A stretch of 64,000 nucleotides of DNA from Meandrina meandrites. Taxonomy: Eukaryota; Cnidaria; Anthozoa; Scleractinia; Meandrinidae. The DNA lies in NCBI GenBank assembly GCA_963693305.1, contig OY855903.1, positions 31,463,598 through 31,527,597 on the forward strand. Reading direction: 5' to 3'. Below, piece after piece: positions 51,040-63,770 of the stretch. Made by a program: the position numbers and the translations under genes. Within the stretch, counting starts at the first letter, position 1, and each line of letters starts with the position of its first letter. The notes beneath the pieces are model-generated. The model was not told the DNA's origin. It was given only the letters and a program-made list of their open reading frames with translations, and made no database searches.

Positions 51040-52125
51040 GAAATTGGGTGCTCACTGTTCAAATCGGCGCACAAGCGGTCCCCGAGCTCAGATCATGAGA
51101 AAATCAATTTTTACGGCCGAATCGCAATTTTCATGAAATTGGGTGCTCACTGCCCAAATCGGCGCCCAAGCGGTCCCGGAGCTCAGATCATGAGAAAATC
51201 AATTTTTACGGCCGAATCGCAATTTTCATGAAATTGGGTGCTCACTGTTCAAATCGGCGCACAAGCGGTCCCGGAGCTCAGATCATGAGAAAATCAATTT
51301 TCTCGGCCGAATCGCAATTTTCATGAAATTGGGTGCTCACTGTTCAAATCGGCGCACAAGCGGTCCCCGAGCTCAGATCATGAGAAAATCAATTTTTACT
51401 GCCGAATCGCAATTTTCATGAAATTGGGTGCTGACTGCCAAAATCGGCGCACAAGCGGTCCCCGAGCTCAGATCATGAGAAAATCAATTTTTACGGCCGA
51501 ATCGCAATTTTCATGAAATTGGGTGCTTACTGCCCAAATCGGCGCACAAGCGGTCCCCGAGCTCAGATCATGAGAAAATCAATTTTTACGGCCGAATCGC
51601 AATTTTCATGAAATTGGGTGCTAAATCTTCAAATCGGCGCACAAGCGGTCCCCGAGCTCAGATCATGAGAAAATCAATTTTTACGGCCGAATCGCAATTT
51701 TCATGAAATTGGGTGCTCACTGTTCAAATCGGCGCACAAGCGGTCCCCGAGCTCAGATCATGAGAAAATCAATTTTTACGGCCGAATCGCAATTTTCATG
51801 TAATTGGGTGCTCACTGCCCAAATCGGCGCCCAAGCGGTCCCGGAGCTCAGATCATGAGAAAATCAATTTTTACGGCCGAATCGCAATTTTCATGAAATT
51901 GGGTGCTCACTGTTCAAATCGGCGCACAAGCGGTCCCGGAGCTCAGATCATGAGAAAATCAATTTTCTCGGCCGAATCGCAATTTTTATGAAATTGGGTG
52001 CTCACTGTTCAAATCGGCGCACAAGCGGTCCCCGAGCTCAGATCATGAGAAAATCAATTTTTACTGCCGAATCGCAATTTTCATGAAATTGGGTGCTGAC
52101 TGCCAAAATCGGCGCACAAGCGGTC
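51040..52125 (+). repeat. 7-monomer tandem duplication (665 bp)
   Basis: The two 'tttctcggcc' monomers near 51301 and 51966 and the 'gcccaagcggtcccgg' monomers before them are 665 bp (7 x 95) apart. The flanking monomers match in order from about 51040 against 51705. The second copy carries private 'catgtaattggg' near 51797 and 'tttttatgaaatt' near 51985. Confidence 0.85.
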
Positions 52126-52862
52126 CCCGAGCTCAGATCATGAGAAAATCAATTTTTACGGCCGAATCGCACTTTTCATGAAATTGGGTGCTCACTGCCC
52201 AAATCGGCGCACAAGCGGTCCCCGAGCTCAGATCATGAGAAAATCAATTTTTACGGCCGAATCTCAATTTTCATGAAATTGGGTGCTCACTGTTCAAATT
52301 TGCGCACAAGCGGTCCCGGAGCTCAGATCATGAGAAAATCAATTTTTACGGCCGAATCGCAATTTTCATGAAATTGGGTGCTCACTGTTCAAATCGGCGC
52401 ACAAGCGGTCCCCGAGCTCAGATCATGAGAAAATCAATTTTTACGGCCGAATCGCAATTTTCATGAAATTGGGTGCTCACTGCCCAAATCGGCGCACAAG
52501 CGGTCCCGGAGCTCAGATCATGACAAAATCAATTTTTACGGCCGAATCGCAATTTTCATGAAATTGGGTGCTCACTGCCCAAATCGGCGCACAAGCGGTC
52601 CCCGAGCTCAGATCATGAGAAAATCAATTTTTACGGCCGAATCGCAATTTTCATGAAATTGGGTGCTCACTGCCCAAATCGGCGCACAAGCGGTCCCCGA
52701 GCTCAGATCATGAGAAAATCAATTTTTACGGCCGAATCGCAATTTTCATGAAATTGGGTGCTAAATCTTCAAATCGGCGCACAAGCGGTCCCCGAGCTCA
52801 GATCATGAGAAAATCAATTTTTACGGCCGAATCGCAATTTTCATGAAATTGGGTGCTCACTA

Positions 52863-55665
52863 CCCAAATCGGCGCAAAAGCGGTCCACGAGCTCAGGTCA
52901 TGAGAAAATCAATTTTTACGGCCGAATCGCAATTTTCATGAAATTGGGTGCTGACTGCCCAAATCGGCGCACAAGCGGTCCCCGAGCTCAGATCATGAGA
53001 AAATCAATTTTTACGGCCGAATCGCAATTTTCATGAAATTGGGTGCTCACTGCCCAAATCGGCGCACAAGCGGTCCCGGAGCTCAGATCATGAGAAAATC
53101 AATTTTTACGGCCGAATCGCAATTTTCATGAAATTGGGTGCTCACTGCCCAAATCGGCGCAAAAGCGGTTCACGAGCTCAGGTCATGAGAAAATCAATTT
53201 TTACGGCCGAATCGCAATTTTAATGAAATTGGGTGCTCACTACCCAAATCGGCGCACAAGCGGTCCCCGAGCTCAGATCATGAGAAAATCAATTTTTACG
53301 GCCGAATCGCAATTTTCATGAAATTGGGTGCTCACTACCCAAATCGGTGCACAAGCGGTCCCCGAGCTCAGATCATGAGAAAATCAATTTTTACGGCCGA
53401 ATCGCAATTTTCATGAAATTGGGTGCTCACTGTTCAAATCGGCGCACAAGCGGTCCCCGAGCTCAGATCATGAGAAAATAAATTTTTACGGCCGAATCAC
53501 AATTTTCATGAAATTGGCTGCTCACTGCCCAAATCGGCGTACAAGCGGTCCCGGAGCTCAGATCATGAGAAAATCAATTTTTACGGCCGAATCGCAATTT
53601 TCATGAAATTGGGTGCTCACTGCCCAAATCGGCGCACAAGCGGTCCCCGAGCTCAGATCATGAGAAAATCAATTTTTACGGCCGAATCGCAATTTTCATG
53701 AAATTGGGTGCTCACTGCCCAAATCGGCGCACAAGCGGTCCACGAGCTCAGGTCATGAGAAAATCAATTTTTACGGCCGAATCGCAATTTTCATGAAATT
53801 GGGTGCTCACTACCCAAATCGGCGCACAAGCGGTCCCCGAGCTGAGATCATGAGAAAATCAATTTTTACTGCCGAATCGCAATTTTCATGAAATTGAGTG
53901 CTGACTGCAAAAATCGGCGCACAAGCGGTCCCCGAGCTCAGATCATGAGAAAATGAATTTTTACGGCCGAATCGCACTTTTCATGAAATTGGGTGCTCAC
54001 TGCCCAAATCGGCGCACAAGCGGTCCCCGAGCTGAGATCATGAGAAAATCAATTTTTACTGCCGAATCGCAATTTTCATGAAATTGGGTGCTGACTGCCA
54101 AAATCGGCGCACAAGCGGTCCCCGAGCTCAGATCATGAGAAAATCAATTTTTACGGCCGAATCGCAATTTTCATGAAATTGGGTGCTGACTGCCAAAATC
54201 GGCGCACAAGCGGTCCCCGAGCTCAGATCATGAGAAAATCAATTTTTACTGCCGAATCGCAATTTTAATGAAATTGGGTGCTGACTGCCAAAATCGGCGC
54301 ACAAGCGGTCCCCGAGCTCTGATCATGAGAAAATCAATTTTTACGGCCGAATCGCAATTTTCATGAAATTGGGTGCTGACTGCCAAAATCGGCGCAGAAG
54401 CGGTCCCCGAGCTCAGATCATGAGAAAATCAATTTTTACGGCCGAATCGCAATTTTCATGAAATTGGGTGCTGACTGCCCAAATCGGCGCACAAGCGGTC
54501 CCCGAGCTCAGATCATGAGAAAATCAATTTTTACGGCCGAATCGCAATTTTCATGAAATTGGGTGCTCACTGCCCAAATCGGCGCACAAGCGGTCCCGGA
54601 GCTCAGATCATGAGAAAATCAATTTTTACGGCCGAATCGCAATTTTCATGAAATTGGGTGCTCACTGTTCAAATCGGCGCACAAGCGGTCCCCGAGCTCA
54701 GATCATGAGAAAATCAATTTTTACGGCCGAATCGCAGTTTTCATGAAATTGGGTGCTCACTGCCCAAATCGGCGCCCAAGCGGTCCCGGAGCTCAGATCA
54801 TGAGAAAATCAATTTTTACGGCCGAATCGCAATTTTCATGAAATTGGGTGCTCACTGCCCAAATCGGCGCACAAGCGGTCCCCGACCTCAGATCATGAGA
54901 AAATCAATTTTTACGGCCGAATCGCAATTTTCATGAAATTGGGTGCTCACTGCCCAAATCGGCGCACAAGCGGTCCCCGAGCTCAGATCATGAGAAAATC
55001 AATTTTTACGGCCGAATCGCAATTTTCATGAAATTGGGTGCTCACTGTTCAAATCGGCGCACAAGCGGTCCCCGAGCTCAGATCATGAGAAAATCAATTT
55101 TTACGGCCGAATTGCAATTTTCATGAAATTGGGTGCTCACTGCCCAAATCGGCGCACAAGCGGTCCCGGAGCTCGGATCATGAGAAAATCAATTTTTACG
55201 GCCGAATCGCTATTTTCATGAAATTGGGTGCTCACTGCCCAAATCGGCGCAAAAGCGGTCCCCGAGCTCAGGTCATGAGAATATCAATTTTTACTGCCGA
55301 ATCGCAATTTTCATGAAATTGGGTGCTGACTGCCAAAATCGGCGCACAAGCGGTCCCCGAGCTCAGATCATGAGAAAATTAATTTTTACGGCCGAATCGC
55401 ACTTTTCATGAAATTGGGTGCTCACTGCCCAAATCGGCGCACAAGCGGTCCCCGAGCTGAGATCATGAGAAAATCAATTTTTACTGCCGAATCGCAATTT
55501 TCATGAAATTGGGTGCTGACTGCCAAAATCGGCGCACAAGCGGTCCCCGAGCTCAGATCATGAGAAAATCAATTTTTACGGCCGAATCGCACTTTTCATG
55601 AAATTGGGTGCTCACTGCCCAAATCGGCGCACAAGCGGTCCCCGAGCTCAGATCATGAGAAAATC
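52863..55665 (+). repeat. Long block, copy 2, with five extra monomers
   Basis: It matches 48400-50730 at 4,463 bp and then at 4,938 bp. Between about 53800 and 54470 lie monomers of the 'gagctgag' with 'tttactgccg' type that have no counterpart at that place in copy 1 and account for the 475-bp shift. Private changes include 'gagctcggatcatg' near 55170 and 'gactgcaaaaatc' near 53905. Confidence 0.83.
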
Positions 55666-55669
55666 AATT

Positions 55670-57260
55670 TTTACTGCCGAATCGCAATTTTAATGAAATT
55701 GGGTGCTGACTGCCAAAATCGGCGCACAAGCGGTCCCCGAGCTCAGATCATGAGAAAATCAATTTTTACGGCCGAATCGCAATTTTCATGAAATTGGGTG
55801 CTGACTGCCAAAATCGGCGCACAAGCGGTCCCCGAGCTCAGATCATGAGAAAATCAATTTTTACGGCCGAATCGCAATTTTCAAGAAATTGGGTGCTCAC
55901 TGCCCAAATCGGCGCACAAGCGGTCCCCGAGCTCAGATCATGAGAAAATCAATTTTTACGGCCGAATCGCAATTTTCATGAAATTGGGTGCTCACTGCCC
56001 AAATCGGCGCACAAGCGGTCCCCGAGCTCAGATCATGAGAAAATCAATTTTTACTGCCGAATCGCAATTTTCATGAAATTGGGTGCTGACTGCCAAAATC
56101 GGTGCACAAGCGGTCCCCGAGCTCAGATCATGAGAAAATTAATTTTTACGGCCGAATCGCAATTTTCATGAAATTGGGTGCTCACTGCCCAAATCGGCGA
56201 ACAAGCGGTCCCCGAGCTCAGATGATGAGAAAATCAATTTTTACGGCCGAATCGCAATTTTGATGAAATTGGGTGCTCACTACCCAAATCGGTGCACAAG
56301 CGGTCCCCGAGCTCAGATCATGAGAAAATCAATTTTTACGGCCGAATCGCAATTTTCATGAAATTGGGTGCTCACTGTTCAAATCGGCGCACAAGCGGTC
56401 CCCGAGCTCAGATCATGAGAAAATCAATTTTTACGGCCGAATCACAATTTTCATGAAATTGGGTGCTCACTGCCCAAATCGGCGCCCAGGCGGTCCCGGA
56501 GCTCAGATCATGAGAAAATGAATTTTTACGGCCGAATCGCAATTTTCATGAAATTGGGTGCTCACTGTTCAAATCGGCGCACAAGCGGTCCCGGAGCTCA
56601 GATCATGAGAAAATCAATTTTTACGGCCGAATCGCAATTTTCATGAAATTGGGTGCTCACTGTTCAAATCGGCGGAAAAGCGGTCCCCGAGCTTAGATCA
56701 TGAGAAAATCAATTTTTACGGCCGAATCGCAATTTTTATGAAATTGGGTGCTCACTGCCCAAATCGGCGCCCAGGCGGTCCCGGAGCTCAGATCATGAGA
56801 AAATCAATTTTTACGGCCGAATCGCAATTTTCATGAAATTGGGTGCTCACTGTTCAAATCGGCGCACAAGCGGTCCCCGAGCTCAGATCATGAGAAAATC
56901 AATTTTTACGGCCGAATCGCAATTTTCATGAAATTGGGTGCTCACTGCCCAAATCGGCGACCAAGCGGTCCCGGAGCTCAGATCATGAGAAAATCAATTT
57001 TTACGGCCGAATCGCAATTTTCATGAAATTGGGTGCTCACTGCCCAAATCGGCGCACAAGCGGTCCCCGAGCTCAGATCATGAGAAAATAAATTTTTACG
57101 GCCGAATCGCAATTTTCATGAAATTGGGTGCTCACTGCCCAAATCGGCGCACAAGCGGTCCCCGAGCTCAGATCATGAGAAAATCAATTTTTACGGCCGA
57201 ATCGCAATTTTCATGAAATTGGGTGCTAAATGTTCAAATCGGCGCACAAGCGGTCCCCAA
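55670..57260 (+). repeat. Mosaic monomers without a clear block partner
   Basis: These are ordinary 95-bp monomers with several private changes ('ttttcaagaaatt' near 55880, 'cagatgatgag' near 56219, 'ggcggaaaagc' near 56672, 'ggcgaccaagc' near 56958). I did not identify a convincing long duplicate in the window, so this may be an older, less recently exchanged stretch. Confidence 0.6.
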
Positions 57261-58970
57261 ACTCTGATCATCAGAAAATCAATTTTTACGGCCGAATCGC
57301 AATTTTCATGAAATTGGGTGCTCACTACCCAAATCGGCGCAAAAGCGGTCCACGAGCTCAGGTCATGAGAAAATCAATTTTTACGGCCGAATCGCAATTT
57401 TCATGAAATTGGGTGCTGACTGCCAAAATCGGCGCACAAGCGGTCCCCGAGCTCAGATCATGAGAAAATCAATTTTTACGGCCGAATCGAAATTTTCATG
57501 TAATTGGGTGCTCACTGCCCAAATCGGCGCACAAGCGGTCCCCGAGCTCAGATCATGAGAAAATCAATTTTTACTGCCGAATCGCAATTTTCATGAAATT
57601 GGGTGCGGACTGCCAAAGTCGGCGCACAAGCGGTCCCCGAGCTCAGATCATGAGAAAATGAATTTTTACGGCCGAATCGCAATTTTCATGAAATTGGGTG
57701 CTCACTGCCCAAATCGGCGCACAAGCGGTCCCCGAGCTCAGATCATGAGAAAATCAATTTTTACGCCCGAATCGCAATTTTCATGAAATTGGGTGCTCAC
57801 TGCCCAAATCGGCGCACAAGCGGTCCCCGAGCTCAGGTCATGAGAAAATCAATTTTCACGGCGGAATCGCAATTTTCATGAAATTGGGTGCTCACTGTTC
57901 AAATCGGCGCACAAGCGGTCCCCGAGCTCAGATCATGAGAAAATCAATTTTTACGGCCGAATCGCAATTTTCATGAAATTGGGTGCTCACTGCCCAAATC
58001 GGCGCACAAGCGGTCCCGGAGCTCATATCATGAGAAAATCAATTTTTACGGCCGAATCGCAATTTTAATGAAATTGGGTGCTGACTGCCCAAATCGGCGC
58101 ACAAGCGGTCCCCGAGCTCAGATCATGAGAAAATCAATTTTTACGGCCGAATCGCAATTTTCATGAAATTGGGTGCTCACTGCCCAAATCGGCGCACAAG
58201 CGGTCCCGGAGCTCATATCATGAGAAAATCAATTTTTACGACCGAATCGCAATTTTCATGAAATTGGGTGCTCACTGCCCAAATCGGCGCACAAGCGGTC
58301 CCCGAGCTCAGATCATGAGAAAATCAATTTTTACGGCCGAATCGCAATTTTCATGAAATTGGGTGCTGACTGCCAAAATCGGCGCAAAAGCGGTCTCCGA
58401 GCTCAGATCATGAGAAAATCAATTTTTACGGCCGAATCGCAATTTTCATGAAATTGGGTGCTCACTGCCCAAATCGGGGCACAAGCGGTCCCCGAGCTCA
58501 GATCATGAGAAAATCAATTTTTACGGCCGAATCGAAATTTTCATGAAATTGGGTGCTCACTGCCCAAATCGGCGCACAAGCGGTCCCCGAGCTCAGATCA
58601 TGAGAAAATCAATTTTTACGGCCGAATCGCAATTTTCATGAAATTGGGTGCCCACTGTTCAAATCGGCGCACAAGCGGTCCCCGAGCTCAGATCATGAGA
58701 AAATCAATTTTTACGGCCGAATCGCAATTTTCATGAAATTGGGTGCTCACTGTTCAAATCGGCGCACAAGCGGTCCCCGAGCTCAGATCATGAGAAAATC
58801 AATTTTTACGGCCGAATCGCAATTTTCATGAAATTGGGTGCTCACTGCCCAAATCGGCGCCCAAGCGGTCCCGGAGCTCAGATCATGACAAAATCAATTT
58901 TTACGGCCGAATCGCAATTTTCATGAAATTGGGTGCTCACTGCCCAAATCGGCGCACAAGCGGTCCCCGA
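57261..58970 (+). repeat. 18-monomer block, copy 1 (1,710 bp)
   Basis: The block repeats at 1,710 bp (18 x 95). Shared markers are 'ctctgatcatcag' (57262 and 58972), 'catgtaattggg' (near 57498 and 59208), 'gtgcggactgccaaagtc' (near 57603 and 59313), 'aaaatgaattt' (near 57656 and 59366), 'gctcatatcatg' (58022 and 59732) and 'tacgaccgaat' (58238 and 59948). Private: 'cacggcggaatc' near 57867 and 'atcggggcac' near 58475. Confidence 0.92.
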
Positions 58971-60684
58971 GCTCTGATCATCAGAAAATCAATTTTTACG
59001 GCCGAATCGCAATTTTCATGAAATTGGGTGCTCACTACCCAAATCGGCGCAAAAGCGGTCCACGAGCTCAGGTCATGAGAAAATCAATTTTTACGGCCGA
59101 ATCGCAATTTTCATGAAATTGGGTGCTGACTGCCAAAATCGGCGCACAAGCGGTCCCCGAGCTCAGATCATGAGAAAATCAATTTTTACGGCCGAATCGA
59201 AATTTTCATGTAATTGGGTGCTCACTGCCCAAATCGGCGCACAAGCGCTCCCCGAGCTCAGATCATGAGAAAATCAATTTTTACTGCCGAATCGCAATTT
59301 TCATGAAATTGGGTGCGGACTGCCAAAGTCGGCGCACAAGCGGTCCCCGAGCTCAGATCATGAGAAAATGAATTTTTACGGCCGAATCGCAATTTTCATG
59401 AAATTGGGTGCTCACTGCCCAAATCGGCGCACAAGCGGTCCCCGAGCTCAGATCATGAGAAAATCAATTTTTACGCCCGAATCGCAATTTTCATGAAATT
59501 GGGTGCTCACTGCCCAAATCGGCGCACAAGCGGTCCCTGAGCTCAGGTCATGAGAAAATCAATTTTCACGGCCGAATCGCAATTTTCATGAAATTGGGTG
59601 CTCACTGTTCAAATCGGCGCACAAGAGGTCCCCGAGCTCAGATCATGAGAAAATCAATTTTTACGGCCGAATCGCAATTTTCATGAAATTGGGTGCTCAC
59701 TGCCCAAATCGGCGCACAAGCGGTCCCGGAGCTCATATCATGAGAAAATCAATTTTTACGGCCGAATCGCAATTTTAATGAAATTGGGTGCTGACTGCCC
59801 AAATCGGCGCACAAGCGGTCCCCGAGCTCAGATCATGAGAAAATCAATTTTTACGGCCGAATCGCAATTTTCATGAAATTGGGTGCTCACTGCCCAAATC
59901 GGCGCACAAGCGGTCCCGGAGCTCATATCATGAGAAAATCAATTTTTACGACCGAATCGCAATTTTCATGAAATTGGGTGCTCACTGCCCAAATCGGCGC
60001 ACAAGCGGTCCCCGAGCTCAGATCATGAGAAAATCAATTTTTACGGCCGAATCGCAATTTTCATGAAATTGGGTGCTGACTGCCAAAATCGGCGCAAAAG
60101 CGGTCTCCGAGCTCAGATCATGAGAAAATCAATTTTTACGGCCGAATCGCAATTTTCATGAAATTGGGTGCTCACTGCCCAAATCGGTGCACAAGCGGTC
60201 CCCGAGCTCAGATCATGAGAAAATCAATTTTTACGGCCGAATCGAAATTTTCATGAAATTGGGTGCTCACTGCCCAAATCGGCGAACAAGCGGTCCCCGA
60301 GCTCAGATCATGAGAAAATCAATTTTTACGGCCGAATCGCAATTTTCATGAAATTGGGTGCTCACTGTTCAAATCGGCGCACAAGCGGTCCCCGAGCTCA
60401 GATCATGAGAAAATCAATTTTTACGGCCGAATCGCAATTTTCATGAAATTGGGTGCTCACTGCCCAAATCGGCGCCAAAGCGGTCCCGGAGCTCAGATCA
60501 TGACAAAATCAATTTTTACGGCCGAATCGCAATTTTCATGAAATTGGGTGCTCACTGCCCAAATCGGCGCACAAGCGGTCCCCGAGCTCAGATCATGAGA
60601 AAATCAATTTTTACGGCCGAATCGCAATTTTCATGAAATTGGGTGCTCACTGCCCAAATCGGTTCACAAGCGGTCCCCGAGCTC
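58971..60684 (+). repeat. 18-monomer block, copy 2
   Basis: This is the tandem copy of 57261-58970. Private differences are 'caagcgctccc' near 59245, 'gtccctgagc' near 59534, 'caagaggtcc' near 59623 and 'ggcgaacaagc' near 60285. It ends near 60684. Confidence 0.9.
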
Positions 60685-62530
60685 AGATCATGAGAAAATC
60701 AATTTTTACGGCCGAATCGCAATTTTCATGAAATTGGGTGCTAAATCTTCAAATCGGCGCACAAGCGGTCCCCGAGCTCAGATCATGAGAAAATCAATTT
60801 TTACGGCCGAATCGCAATTTTCATGAAATTGGGTGCTCACTACCCAAATCGGCGCAAAAGCGGTCCACGAGCTCAGGTCATGAGAAAATCAATTTTTACG
60901 GCCGAATCGCAATTTTCATGAAATTGGGTGCTGACTGCCAAAATCGGCGCACAAGCGGTCCCCGAGCTCAGATCATGAGAAAATCAATTTTTACGGCCGA
61001 ATCGAATTTCATGAAATTGGGTGCTCACTACCCAAATCGGTGCACAAGCGGTCCCCGAGCTCAGATCATGAGAAAATCAATTTTTACGGCCGAATCGCAA
61101 TTTTAATGAAATTGGGTGCTGACTGCCCAAATCGGCGCACAAGCGGTCCCCGAGCTCAGATCATGAGAAAATCAATTTTTACGGCCGAATCGCAATTTTC
61201 ATGAAATTGGGTGCTCACTGCCCAAATCGGCGCACAAGCGGTCCCGGAGCTCATATCATGAGAAAATCAATTTTTACGGCCGAATCGCAATTTTAATGAA
61301 ATTGGGTGCTGACTGCCCAAATCGGCGCACAAGCGGTCCCCGAGCTCAGATCATGAGAAAATCAATTTTTACGGCCGAATCGCAATTTTCATGAAATTGG
61401 GTGCTCACTGCCCAAATCGGCGCACAAGCGGTCCCGGAGCTCATATCATGAGAAAATCAATTTTTACGACCGAATCGCAATTTTCATGAAATTGGGTGCT
61501 CACTGCCCAAATCGGCGCACAAGCGGTCCCCGAGCTCAGATCATGAGAAAATCAATTTTTACGGCCGAATCGCAATTTTCATGAAATTGGGTGCTGACTG
61601 CCAAAATCGGCGCAAAAGCGGTCTCCGAGCTCAGATCATGAGAAAATCAATTTTTACGGCCGAATCGCAATTTTCATGAAATTGGGTGCTCACTGCCCAA
61701 ATCGGTGCACAAGCGGTCCCCGAGCTCAGATCATGAGAAAATCAATTTTTACGGCCGAATCGAAATTTTCATGAAATTGGGTGCTCACTGCCCAAATCGG
61801 CGAACAAGCGGTCCCCGAGCTCAGATCATGAGAAAATCAATTTTTACGGCCGAATCGCAATTTTCATGAAATTGGGTGCCCACTGTTCAAATCGGCGCAC
61901 AAGCGGTCCCCGAGCTCAGATCATGAGAAAATCAATTTTTACGGCCGAATCGCAATTTTCATGAAATTGGGTGCTCACTGTTCAAATCGGCGCACAAGCG
62001 GTCCCCGAGCTCAGATCATGAGAAAATCAATTTTTACGGCCGAATCGCAATTTTCATGAAATTGGGTGCTCACTGCCCAAATCGGCGCCAAAGCGGTCCC
62101 GGAGCTCAGATCATGACAAAATCAATTTTTACGGCCGAATCGCAATTTTCATGAAATTGGGTGCTCACTGCCCAAATCGGCGCACAAGCGGTCCCCGAGC
62201 TCAGATCATGAGAAAATCAATTTTTACGGCCGAATCGCAATTTTCATGAAATTGGGTGCTCACTGCCCAAATCGGCGCACAAGCGGTCCCCGAGCTCAGA
62301 TCATGAGAAAATCAATTTTTACGGCCGAATCGCAATTTTCATGAAATTGGGTGCTAAATCTTCAAATCGGCGCACAAGCGGTCCCCGAGCTCAGATCATG
62401 AGAAAATCAATTTTTACGGCCGAATCGCAATTTTCATGAAATTGGGTGCTCACTACCCAAATCGGCGCAAAAGCGGTCCACGAGCTCAGGTCATGAGAAA
62501 ATCAATTTTTACGGCCGAATCGCAATTTTC
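59733..62530 (+). repeat. Overlapping repeat of the right-end block (1,518, then 1,613 bp)
   Basis: From 59733 the series 'gctcatatcatg', 'ttttaatg', 'tacgaccg' and 'ggtctccgag' recurs 1,518 bp downstream (59951 and 61469). After one extra monomer near 61880-61975 the offset becomes 1,613 bp ('gcgccaaagc' 60473 and 62086; 'aaatcttc' 60743 and 62356). The 93-bp monomer at 60953-61045 separates the two copies. This duplication is nested over the end of the 18-monomer pair. Confidence 0.85.
60953..61045 (+). repeat. 93-bp monomer, last in the window
   Basis: It has the usual two-base loss and perfect palindrome, preceded by a 'gactgccaaaa' monomer and followed by 'cactacccaaatcggtgc'. It has no 94-bp partner. 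Confidence 0.92.
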
Positions 62531-62779
62531 ATGAAATTGGGTGCTCACTGCCCAAATCGGCGCACAAACGGTCCCCGAGCTCAGATCATGAGAAAATCAA
62601 TTTTTACGGCCGAATCGCAATTTTCATGAAATTGGGTGCTCACTGCCCAAATCGGCGCACAAACGGTCCCCGAGCTCAGATCATGAGAAAATCAATTTTT
62701 ACGGCCGAATCGCAATTTTCATGAAATTGGGTGCTCACTGCCCAAATCGGCGCACAAGCGGTCCCCGAGCTCAGATCAT

Positions 62780-63770
62780 GAGAAAATCAATTTTTACGGC
62801 CGAATCGCAATTTTCATGAAATTGGGTGCTCACTGCCCAAATCGGCGCACAAGCGGTCCCGGAGCTCATATCATGAGAAAATCAATTTTTACGGCCGAAT
62901 CGCAATTTTAATGAAATTGGGTGCTGACTGCCCAAATCGGCGCACAAGCGGTCCCCGAGCTCAGATCATGAGAAAATCAATTTTTACGGCCGAATCGCAA
63001 TTTTCATGAAATTGGGTGCTCACTGCCCAAATCGGCGCACAAGCGGTCCCGGAGCTCATATCATGAGAAAATCAATTTTTACGACCGAATCGCAATTTTC
63101 ATGAAATTGGGTGCTCACTGCCCAAATCGGCGCACAAGCGGTCCCCGAGCTCAGATCATGAGAAAATCAATTTTTACGGCCGAATCGCAATTTTCATGAA
63201 ATTGGGTGCTGACTGCCAAAATCGGCGCAAAAGCGGTCTCCGAGCTCAGATCATGAGAAAATCAATTTTTACGGCCGAATCGCAATTTTCATGAAATTGG
63301 GTGCTCACTGCCCAAATCGGTGCACAAGCGGTCCCCGAGCTCAGATCATGAGAAAATCAATTTTTACGGCCGAATCGCAATTTTCATGAAATTGGGTGCT
63401 CACTGCCCAAATCGGCGCACAAGCGGTCCCGGAGCTCATATCATGAGAAAATCAATTTTTACGGCCGAATCGCAATTTTAATGAAATTGGGTGCTGACTG
63501 CCCAAATCGGCGCACAAGCGGTCCCCGAGCTCAGATCATGAGAAAATCAATTTTTACGGCCGAATCGCAATTTTCATGAAATTGGGTGCTCACTGCCCAA
63601 ATCGGCGCACAAGCGGTCCCGGAGCTCATATCATGAGAAAATCAATTTTTACGACCGAATCGCAATTTTCATGAAATTGGGTGCTCACTGCCCAAATCGG
63701 CGCACAAGCGGTCCCCGAGCTCAGATCATGAGAAAATCAATTTTTACGGCCGAATCGCAATTTTCATGAA
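62780..63770 (+). repeat. 6-monomer tandem duplication (570 bp)
   Basis: 'tacgaccgaat' at 63081 and 63651 and the 'gctcatatcatg' pairs (62866 with 63056; 63434 with 63624) repeat at 570 bp (6 x 95). In each pair the two 'catatc' monomers are 190 bp apart, a two-monomer rhythm also seen near 58022-58212, 59732-59922 and 61251-61441. Confidence 0.85.

Larger units (their letters stand above)
43500..52000 (+). repeat. Neighbourhood marked by 'tttctcggcc' monomers
   Basis: Six monomers read 'caattttctcggcc' instead of 'caatttttacggcc' (near 43512, 45127, 46075, 47594, 51297 and 51962). I found this variant nowhere else, so it arose and spread only in this part of the array, mainly by block duplication. 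Confidence 0.8.

Noticed and set aside
7544..61106. Open reading frames of 60-95 codons repeating peptides such as 'MKLGAHCPNRRTSGP' and 'IMRKSIFTAESQFS' (27 on the + strand)
   Set aside because: They are translations of the satellite in rotating frames, have variable starts (atg, gtg or ttg), no ribosome-binding or splice context, and appear mostly where an indel monomer shifts phase. I see no sign of coding constraint.
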